Shown piece by piece: positions 11,720-16,784 of a stretch of 16,784 bases of DNA. The number at the start of each line of letters is the position of its first letter. Within the stretch, counting starts at the first letter, position 1. The stretch lies in assembly GCA_002779065.1 (NCBI GenBank), contig PEXL01000040.1, forward strand, positions 1 through 16,784. The letters are read 5' to 3'. The translations under genes and the position numbers were made by a program. Below the pieces are notes generated by a model. That model was not told the DNA's origin, did not search any database, and worked only from the letters and a program-made list of their open reading frames with translations. This DNA is from Candidatus Diapherotrites archaeon CG08_land_8_20_14_0_20_34_12 (GTDB taxonomy: Archaea > Iainarchaeota > Iainarchaeia > Iainarchaeales > 0-14-0-20-34-12).

Positions 11720-14068
11720 TTAACTGTTTGCTTTCTCAAGCAGCATTTTCTTTTCTTCAGCCAATACTACCCTTCTTATTCTGCTAACAGAATCAATGTT
11801 TGCAGAAACAGAATCAATTCCATATCCGATTAAAGTTCTTACCATATCTTCTCTTGAGCCTGCTTGCCCGCAAATAGATGTTTTTACCTTTGCTTTTTTG
11901 CATTTTTCAATAACCATCTTTATCTCGCCAAGGACTGCGGGATGCATTTCATCAAATAAGTATTGTATTTTTTCATTATTTCTGTCTAAACCAAGGGTTA
12001 ATTGGGTTAAATCATTCGTGCCAAAAGACACAAAGTCAATCCCTTCCTTAATTAAATCATCAATTATCCAACAAGCAGCAGGTGTTTCAACCATTACCCC
12101 TATCTCAAATACATTATTTTGCTGTACCAATCCCATTTCCTTTATTATCTGCTTTGCTTTTTTCAATTCATCAATATGTACAACAAAAGGGAGCATTAAT
12201 CCGATATTTTTATAACCTTCATCAATCAATTCCTTGATTGCTTTAACCTGCGCTTTAAATATTTCTGTCTGATCCTGATCCAAATCTCTTCTAATCCCAT
12301 GCCATCCCAGCATAGGATTATCTTCATGAGGCTCTTGGCCCCCACCTACTAAATTCCTGAACTCATCAGTTCTTGCATCAAAGGTTCTATACCATATAGC
12401 CCTGCCTTTAAATGCATCAAGTACAACCTTTACCCCCTCTTTTACTGCATCCTTTAAATCCTCATCATTTCCTTCCCTAATAAATTGTGCAGGATGTTTT
12501 CCAGAAGAAGTAATCATATGTTCAGCCCTTAATAATCCAACGCCTTCAGCACCAGTCTCAGCAGCCTTTTTTGCAGCATCAGGCAAAGCAACATTTACTT
12601 TTACTTTAATGATATTTTGGCCCAATACATCAGCCAATTTCTGCAACGCCCGGCTTTCAACATCTATCTCATCCCGTATTTTTTCATTATCTGCTGTTGA
12701 AGATTTGTCTTCCATTACTTGCCCTTCATAAACATTTCCTGAGAAACCATCAACTGTTACAATCATATTATCTTTCAAGATTTTAGTGGCATTTCCACTT
12801 CCAACAACACAAGGAATGCCTAATTCTCTTGAAACAATTGCTGCATGGCAGGTTACTCCGCCAGCATCAGTAATTATTGCAGAAGCTTTCTTCATTACAG
12901 GAACCCAATCAGGATTTGTCATCACAGTTACAATTACATCCCCTGGCTGGGCTTTAACAATATCTTTTGCAGTAGGGATTATCTTAACAATTCCATGCCC
13001 TATTGCCGGAGAAGCTGGCAATCCTTTAATCAATATTTTAAGTTTTCCTTCCCCTCCTCCTTCCATCCCTTGATGTCCTTTAACCTTATCAGTTAAAGCC
13101 AGTGTTGTAATTGCCCTGCTTTGTACAATATACATTTTTCCTTTTTCCAAAGCCCATTCTATATCCTGCGGGGCTTTATAATGATTTTCAATATTTGCGC
13201 CAATATGCGCTAATTCAATTATTAATTCATCAGCTAATTTCTGTTTTCTTGCCTCATCTTTTTCCATCGGCATTTTTATTGTGGTATTCCCATGTCTTAT
13301 AATTTTTAATTCCTGGGCATTAATCTTCTTTCCAATTAATTTCATTGATGCCCTATCAATAATATAATTGTCAGGAGTAATTGTGCCAGAAACAATTGCT
13401 TCACCTAATCCAAATCCGCCTTCAATAATTATCCTGCTTCTATCCCCGGTAGGGTCAGAGGTAAACATTACTCCGCTTGATTCAGAACTAATCATTTTTT
13501 GTACAACAACAGCAATTCCAACTTTTTCGGTTGGAAAGCCTTGTTCTTTTCTGTAATATGTTGCCCTTGCAGTAAAAAGAGAAGCCCAGCATTTCCTCAC
13601 TTTATTAATTAGTTCTTCATTCCCTATTACATTAAGGTAAGTATCTTGCTGCCCGGCAAAGCTTGCTTCAGGCAAATCCTCTGCTGTTGCAGATGACCTT
13701 ACTGCAACACAGCTCGGTTCGCTTGTGCTCAACCAAGCCAATTTCTCCTCACTTAATTTTTTATATGCCTTAAGTATTTCTGCCTTTAATTCCTCGCTCA
13801 TTGCTGTCTTAGTTATCATTTCCCTTACTTCAGCAGTTTTTTTCTCTAATGAATCAGTGTCTTCAACATTTATGTTATCAATTATTTTCAGAATCTTTGG
13901 TTTTAAACCGGTTTTTTCAATATAATTAAAATAAGCCCGTGATGTAACAATAAAACCCGGGGGAACAGGAAAATTAGCTTGGGTCATCTCTCCTAAATTA
14001 GCGCCTTTTCCACCAACAATTCCAACGTCATCTCTTCCAACATCTTTAAACCAAAGTATATCCGGCAT
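11720..14068 (-). CDS. ppsA: Phosphoenolpyruvate synthase (pyruvate, water dikinase)
   Basis: The product has 782 residues, a full-length PEP synthase. It converts pyruvate, ATP and water to PEP, AMP and phosphate for gluconeogenesis. Domains in order: an N-terminal ATP-grasp nucleotide-binding domain with VGGKGANLGEM (18-28), AVRSSATAEDLPEASFAGQQ (122-141) and the tail IEWALEKGKMYIVQSR (303-318); a phosphohistidine swivelling domain with DAGGVTCHAAIVSRELGIPC (401-420), where H408 carries the phosphate; and a C-terminal TIM barrel with GLLRAEHM (511-518), FGTNDLTQLTLG.DR (682-696) and SICGQAGS (731-738), whose C733 is the catalytic acid/base. The site used by a known Methanocaldococcus PEP-synthase intein is uninterrupted here. 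A TATA box about 28-38 bp before the ATG suggests a leaderless message. Confidence 0.97.
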   Translation of the reverse strand: MPDILWFKDVGRDDVGIVGGKGANLGEMTQANFPVPPGFIVTSRAYFNYIEKTGLKPKILKIIDNINVEDTDSLEKKTAEVREMITKTAMSEELKAEILKAYKKLSEEKLAWLSTSEPSCVAVRSSATAEDLPEASFAGQQDTYLNVIGNEELINKVRKCWASLFTARATYYRKEQGFPTEKVGIAVVVQKMISSESSGVMFTSDPTGDRSRIIIEGGFGLGEAIVSGTITPDNYIIDRASMKLIGKKINAQELKIIRHGNTTIKMPMEKDEARKQKLADELIIELAHIGANIENHYKAPQDIEWALEKGKMYIVQSRAITTLALTDKVKGHQGMEGGGEGKLKILIKGLPASPAIGHGIVKIIPTAKDIVKAQPGDVIVTVMTNPDWVPVMKKASAIITDAGGVTCHAAIVSRELGIPCVVGSGNATKILKDNMIVTVDGFSGNVYEGQVMEDKSSTADNEKIRDEIDVESRALQKLADVLGQNIIKVKVNVALPDAAKKAAETGAEGVGLLRAEHMITSSGKHPAQFIREGNDEDLKDAVKEGVKVVLDAFKGRAIWYRTFDARTDEFRNLVGGGQEPHEDNPMLGWHGIRRDLDQDQTEIFKAQVKAIKELIDEGYKNIGLMLPFVVHIDELKKAKQIIKEMGLVQQNNVFEIGVMVETPAACWIIDDLIKEGIDFVSFGTNDLTQLTLGLDRNNEKIQYLFDEMHPAVLGEIKMVIEKCKKAKVKTSICGQAGSREDMVRTLIGYGIDSVSANIDSVSRIRRVVLAEEKKMLLEKANS

Positions 14069-14092
14069 AGAGTATATATTAGAAAGGATATT

Positions 14093-14107
14093 CTATTTAT
14101 AAATATT
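14093..14107 (-). promoter_or_regulatory. Probable TATA promoter of ppsA
   Basis: On the minus strand AATATTTATAAATAG lies about 28-38 bp before the ATG at 14068, suggesting a start at or just before the start codon. Confidence 0.55.
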
Positions 14108-14141
14108 TGTCAGGTGACGATAATTACAATTAGCAATTTTT

Positions 14142-14183
14142 AAAAAAATAGAAAAAGAGTGATTACTGCAAAAGCAGTAATCA
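14142..14183 (-). terminator. Stem-loop plus T-tract terminator of rpl10e
   Basis: A perfect 10-bp stem (TGATTACTGC at 14160-14169 with GCAGTAATCA at 14174-14183) has a 4-nt loop. On the minus strand it lies 11 nt after the rpl10e stop and is followed by a T-rich run (complement of 14142-14158). This is a clear intrinsic-type terminator separating rpl10e from ppsA. Confidence 0.7.
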
Positions 14184-14194
14184 GATTAAAAGTA

Positions 14195-14944
14195 TTATTT
14201 CTTCTTTTCTTCCTTTGCTGGTTTTGCTGCATCTTTTCCGGTTGCAACCTTCCCTGTTGTAGCTGGTGCTGTTGTTGCTGCTTTTCCACCTGTTGCTCCT
14301 TTAGTTCCTGTTGTAGCGGTTGTTGCAGCTGTCTCGGTTGTTGCTGCTACTTCCTCGGTCTTTTCTTCAACCTTCTCTTCGACCATCTTTGTCTTTCTTG
14401 GTTTTGTTCCTATTGATTTAACATCTTTGTGAATATGTATCTTTAATTTGCAAGGAATTTTTGCTGAAGTCCTATGGAATGCCTCCTGAGCTATTGCCTT
14501 ATTCTTTTCATCAACAAGTATGCTCATTAAAATTAATCCTTCTTTAGCTCTTATTGCTCTTCCAATTGGCCTGCCAAATGATAATCTCATTCCCTGGCTT
14601 ACACGATCTGCACCTGCCCCTTGTGCTTGTTTATTTTCCCTTAAAATATGATGGGGATATACCCTAATTTTCATAAAGTATCCTTCTACGCCTAATTTTC
14701 TTTGTAAATATCGGTTAATTGTCATTCTTACAGATTCAATAGCATTATCTCTGATAACCATTGCTTGCTCTGCTATTAAATCAACAACAGTATCGAAGGG
14801 ATATTCTGGATTGCCCATATTAAATTGCCTTATCTTTACTGCCGGAGATGTCCCGACATAATTCTTATCATGTACCACAACAGCAGTTCTTGTGAATGCT
14901 CTTTGGTTAATGCTTCTGTAACAATGAGCAGGCCTCAATCCCAT
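14195..14944 (-). CDS. rpl10e: Large-subunit ribosomal protein L10e (uL16 family) with long C-terminal tail
   Basis: The product has 249 residues. The L10e/uL16 domain occupies about 1-183: MGLRPAHCYR at the start, FNMGNPEYPFD (41-51), SVRMTINRYLQRKLG (71-85), YFMKIRVYPHHILREN (89-104), GADRVSQGMRLSFGRPIG (111-128) and AFHRTSAKIPCK (155-166). uL16 sits near the A-site tRNA and the GTPase centre and is needed for subunit maturation. Archaeal L10e usually ends near 165-180 residues. Here a further 66 residues follow: an acidic/basic piece (VEEKVEEKTEEV), then a low-complexity Ala/Thr/Gly/Lys run ending AKEEKKK. The frame is intact and a terminator follows the stop, so the tail seems real. A TATA box and a GGTG 6 nt before the ATG mark the start. 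Confidence 0.95.
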   Translation of the reverse strand: MGLRPAHCYRSINQRAFTRTAVVVHDKNYVGTSPAVKIRQFNMGNPEYPFDTVVDLIAEQAMVIRDNAIESVRMTINRYLQRKLGVEGYFMKIRVYPHHILRENKQAQGAGADRVSQGMRLSFGRPIGRAIRAKEGLILMSILVDEKNKAIAQEAFHRTSAKIPCKLKIHIHKDVKSIGTKPRKTKMVEEKVEEKTEEVAATTETAATTATTGTKGATGGKAATTAPATTGKVATGKDAAKPAKEEKKK

Positions 14945-14971
14945 AATAACACCATAATAAACGCAAATTTA

Positions 14972-14984
14972 ATCTATAAAATAG
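14972..14984 (-). promoter_or_regulatory. Probable TATA promoter of rpl10e
   Basis: On the minus strand TATTTTATAGATT lies about 30-40 bp before the ATG at 14944, predicting a leader of about 10 nt that includes GGTG. Confidence 0.5.
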
Positions 14985-15122
14985 GTTTTCTGTATTTCCT
15001 TTAAATTAACAAGTATTCCATCAAATGATTTATAAAGCTAATCTTGCTTTACAGAATGCTTCTAAAAGTCTTAATTCTTTATTTTTCGTTGATTTTAACC
15101 ATATTTTAAAACTAAATGCCCT

Positions 15123-15139
15123 ACTATATTTATATATTC
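15123..15139 (+). promoter_or_regulatory. Probable TATA promoter of the RelA/SpoT-like gene
   Basis: ACTATATTTATATATTC is centred about 27 bp before the ATG at 15158, predicting a leaderless message. The rest of the 213-bp gap from 14945 shows no other gene that I can see. Confidence 0.55.
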
Positions 15140-15157
15140 TAAAATAATAGTGATAAC

Positions 15158-16507
15158 ATGCCAAGATACTTAGTAAAAGCACGCTTGAAACATTATTGGG
15201 AAAGAGCTAAAGAAAAAGTAAGAAATATTCCTACTTTAGTTAAAGAAAGGGAAAGGGTTAGGGCAATGAAAGCAGAACTTGGTGTATACCCAGTAAGGTC
15301 GGCAAGAAGAGTTGTTATTGAGCATGATTTAAAAAGAAAAATTTCTGATTTTGAAAAAAATAATGGTTTAAGATTAAGGTATGCTTCCTTTACCAGATTA
15401 AAAACAACAAGGTCTGCTGCTGAAAAAATTGATAGAATAAAAAGACAACTCAGGGAAGCAATTCCAAGAGGAACAGGGGAACATGCCGATAGCTATGAAG
15501 TTACTTTTGATCCATTAGTTAATGCGCTGATTCCTAAAGATGAAACAGGAAGAGTTCCTTTAGATGCTTTTGATTTACAGCAAATGTATGCAAAAGGATT
15601 ATTTTCATCATTGCTTCCTTCAGGGATTAAGAAAGGCGATGTTTATCGTAAAGTCATAAATGCATTACGTCAAACCACAACAAGGAAACCTGTTTGTTAT
15701 ATTAATGCGGAGCAAATGGAAAGAACTGTTGCAGAAGATCGTGTATTCTTAGAGGCAACAGGAATAAGAGTTGTACTTAAAGATGTTAAATTTAAGGACA
15801 GAAAAAGAATTCCGCCAAGGGTAATGGTATTTGAAAGGCAATCAAAAGCCCCGGCTTTTTTAAGTGAGCATGGCACAGCATATGAAAGAGACCAAAAAGG
15901 AAATGAACGTTTGATTTTAAGTGCAGAATCGCTTGGTTCAGAGCAAAGTGCTTCAAGCACATTAAACCTTTTAGAGAAAGAAGGCTGGCATCAGGATAAA
16001 GCATCAACAAAAGATACCATGATCCTCAGAAAAAAGGTTACAAAAATAATCCCAGCAGGAATTGGAAATTCAGAATTAGATTTTTTCCCTGTTCGGGGGA
16101 TAAAAAATATTAGAGGAGCATATTCACAAGTATTGGGACGTGAAACCTATGCTGTGCCATTTACTGATTCAGCAAGAAGATCATTGTCAAAATTTGAAAA
16201 ACAGATGAGGCAGGAAGGTTGGACAAGAAATACTGGGGAAGAGGATTTAATTGATACAATTTATTCCTTTGTTAATCAAGTTGTAAAAAAACAAAGTCCG
16301 CAAAAATTCAGTGATTATATTAGGACTCCTAAGGTTTATGGGTTTAGGGGAATACACATATTAGTAAAGGGGGATAAAGGTAGTTATGAATTACAATTAA
16401 GAACCCCGAGAATAGATGAAGAAGTAAGAGGCATAGATGCTGCACGTGGATATCATAAATGGATTCAGAAAAAATATCTAGCAGAACATCCTGAAGCCAA
16501 AAGTTGA
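15158..16507 (+). CDS. Divergent RelA/SpoT-like nucleotidyltransferase domain protein
   Basis: The product has 449 residues and no membrane segment. The strongest match is the C-terminal end: FSDYIRTPKVYGFRGIHI (384-401) and YELQLRT (410-416), then H433. These correspond to DYI..PK.NGY.SLH, E.QIRT and the later His of (p)ppGpp synthetases. Earlier motifs can be read in the right order but far apart: RLKTTRSAAEK (80-90), like the R.K...S...K nucleotide-binding motif, and TGIRVVLKD (201-209), like the D..G.R strand. The total span is about 340 residues instead of about 130, so large insertions or a reworked domain are implied. The basic N-terminus (1-60, many Arg/Lys) could bind nucleic acid. 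No HD hydrolase, TGS or ACT domain is visible. It could make an alarmone, act on tRNA like toxic SAS enzymes, or be inactive. It converges on tRNA-Cys 22 bp away. Stop is TGA. Confidence 0.6.
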   Translation: MPRYLVKARLKHYWERAKEKVRNIPTLVKERERVRAMKAELGVYPVRSARRVVIEHDLKRKISDFEKNNGLRLRYASFTRLKTTRSAAEKIDRIKRQLREAIPRGTGEHADSYEVTFDPLVNALIPKDETGRVPLDAFDLQQMYAKGLFSSLLPSGIKKGDVYRKVINALRQTTTRKPVCYINAEQMERTVAEDRVFLEATGIRVVLKDVKFKDRKRIPPRVMVFERQSKAPAFLSEHGTAYERDQKGNERLILSAESLGSEQSASSTLNLLEKEGWHQDKASTKDTMILRKKVTKIIPAGIGNSELDFFPVRGIKNIRGAYSQVLGRETYAVPFTDSARRSLSKFEKQMRQEGWTRNTGEEDLIDTIYSFVNQVVKKQSPQKFSDYIRTPKVYGFRGIHILVKGDKGSYELQLRTPRIDEEVRGIDAARGYHKWIQKKYLAEHPEAKS

Positions 16508-16529
16508 TTTAATATTTACTAATCAGAAA

Positions 16530-16636
16530 AGCGGGATGAGAGAGTCGAACTCCCTTAGCTTGCTAGCTGCGCCTTTTTTTGCCCTTTTTCTAAAAGAGCG
16601 CTGCAGGCGAGTGCATGGCCGTTCTGCCAATCCCGC
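16530..16636 (-). tRNA. tRNA-Cys (anticodon GCA) with a 36-nt intron
   Basis: Reading the minus strand: acceptor GCGGGAT pairs fully with ATCCCGC; D arm GCA/TGC with GG in the loop; anticodon loop CTGCAGA with anticodon GCA; short variable loop CTAA; T arm GGGAG-TTCGACT-CTCTC (one G-U). The unpaired base after the acceptor is T (U73), an identity element of tRNA-Cys, and the D arm follows the Cys pattern closely. Mature length without CCA is 71 nt; CCA is not encoded. The anticodon stem CTCGC/GCAAG has one C-A mismatch (29-41). It converges on the RelA/SpoT-like gene. No clear TATA box is visible upstream, where the A/T-rich repeat begins. Confidence 0.9.
16565..16600 (-). other. tRNA-Cys intron at canonical position 37/38
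   Basis: The 36-nt insert is bounded by a textbook bulge-helix-bulge: exon CTGC pairs with intron GCAG (4-bp central helix); the 5' bulge AGC is cut after AG, and the 3' bulge CTA is cut after CT. The intron itself forms a stem (GCTCTTTT with AAAAGGGC, AGA loop). Removing it restores a 7-nt anticodon loop. It should be cut by the archaeal tRNA splicing endonuclease. Confidence 0.88.
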
Positions 16637-16642
16637 AAACCA

Positions 16643-16698
16643 CTTTTTCTTTTTCTTAGAAAGAAAAAGAAAATCTAGTTGCACCAAAAGAAAAAGAA
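16643..16698 (+). repeat. Dispersed A-rich repeat, copy 2, with inverted arms
   Basis: A T-rich arm (TTTCTTTTTCTT) pairs with an A-rich arm (AAGAAAAAGAAA) about 3 nt away, giving a 12-bp perfect stem, followed by CTAG and GCACCAAAAGAAAAAGAA. The same order of blocks occurs after pyrH (10538-10646), where about 60 nt with two hairpins lie between the arms. Confidence 0.5.
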
Positions 16699-16784
16699 CT
16701 TTTGCTGCATTAAAGAAAAAAGAGAAACTTAATAAAAACCTAAGTGTCAAAAAAGAAAGTGAAGAGAACCCAATAAAAACCTTA
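16679..16784 (+). repeat. Imperfect tandem repeats at the right edge
   Basis: Three A-rich iterations follow each other: TGCACCAAAAGAAAAAGAAC (16680-16699), TGCATTAAAGAAAAAAGAGA (about 16706-16725) and TGTCAAAAAAGAAAGTGAAG (about 16745-16764). AATAAAAACCT occurs at 16731-16741 and again at 16772-16782, 41 nt apart and each after AGAGAA. The window ends inside the array, so its full size is unknown. I see no gene here. Confidence 0.45.

Noticed and set aside
11720..14068. Possible second intein in PEP synthase, a known intein host.
   Set aside because: The protein is normal length and the phosphohistidine and barrel motifs are uninterrupted.
14159..14416. Cysteine-rich plus-strand ORF of 85 codons.
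   Set aside because: It is the antisense reading of the Ala/Thr-rich tail of L10e; Cys-rich runs arise from the repeat codons.
16530..16636. tRNA-Leu or tRNA-Ser with a long variable arm (AGCT-AGCA-AGCT hairpin).
   Set aside because: No Leu or Ser anticodon fits; treating that part as the 3' end of a BHB intron gives a clean tRNA-Cys(GCA) with U73 and a Cys-like D arm.
16523..16750. Minus-strand ORF of 75 codons.
   Set aside because: It lies over the tRNA-Cys gene and the A/T-rich repeat; the translation is low-complexity with no family signal.
1..16784. CRISPR array or cas genes.
   Set aside because: No regularly spaced direct repeats with unique spacers, and no Cas-like protein in any frame.

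Overview
The window reads as chromosomal DNA of an AT-rich archaeon. The marker genes are archaeal in type: a single class-I release factor aRF1, ribosomal protein L10e, an archaeal-type UMP kinase, Dph2, an archaeal TruD and a tRNA-Cys whose 36-nt intron sits in a bulge-helix-bulge. Most genes start about 25-40 bp downstream of an archaeal TATA box and show little or no Shine-Dalgarno sequence. The low G+C, tight packing and an intein in a core gene would suit a DPANN lineage (Woesearchaeota/Pacearchaeota-like), but that placement is inference.

Left third (1-5171): a surface-glycan or glycolipid block. It holds the C-terminal part of a flippase-like (UPF0104/AglD-type) membrane protein, a large GT-C-like membrane protein 3 nt behind it, a second complete flippase-like protein on the opposite strand whose 3' end overlaps the GT-C gene, and a divergent processive GT2 glycosyltransferase. 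Together they look like lipid-linked sugar synthesis and handling at the membrane.

Middle (5175-10651): truD and the aRF1 gene lie on the minus strand. aRF1 carries a 503-residue LAGLIDADG intein exactly after the GGQ peptide-release motif. A 490-bp gap follows; it contains a strong TATA box placed exactly for a transcript of about 245 nt whose two ends pair and which holds several good hairpins. This is an unidentified structured RNA candidate. UMP kinase (pyrH) follows on the plus strand, then a 120-bp intergenic element that folds as a three-way junction and carries a dispersed repeat.

Right third (10652-16784): on the minus strand lie dph2, ppsA (PEP synthase) and rpl10e, the last with an unusual 66-residue Ala/Thr/Lys/Glu-rich tail. 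Plus-strand 15158-16507 encodes a 449-residue protein whose C-terminal end matches the second half of a RelA/SpoT nucleotidyltransferase domain, with earlier motifs spread far apart. Convergent to it is intron-containing tRNA-Cys(GCA). The right edge carries a second copy of the dispersed repeat and imperfect tandem repeats.

Themes: translation (aRF1, TruD, Dph2, L10e, tRNA-Cys), central metabolism (PpsA, PyrH) and envelope glycan synthesis. The items most worth following up are the GGQ-site intein, the unidentified RNA at 9422-9664 and the expanded RelA/SpoT-like protein.
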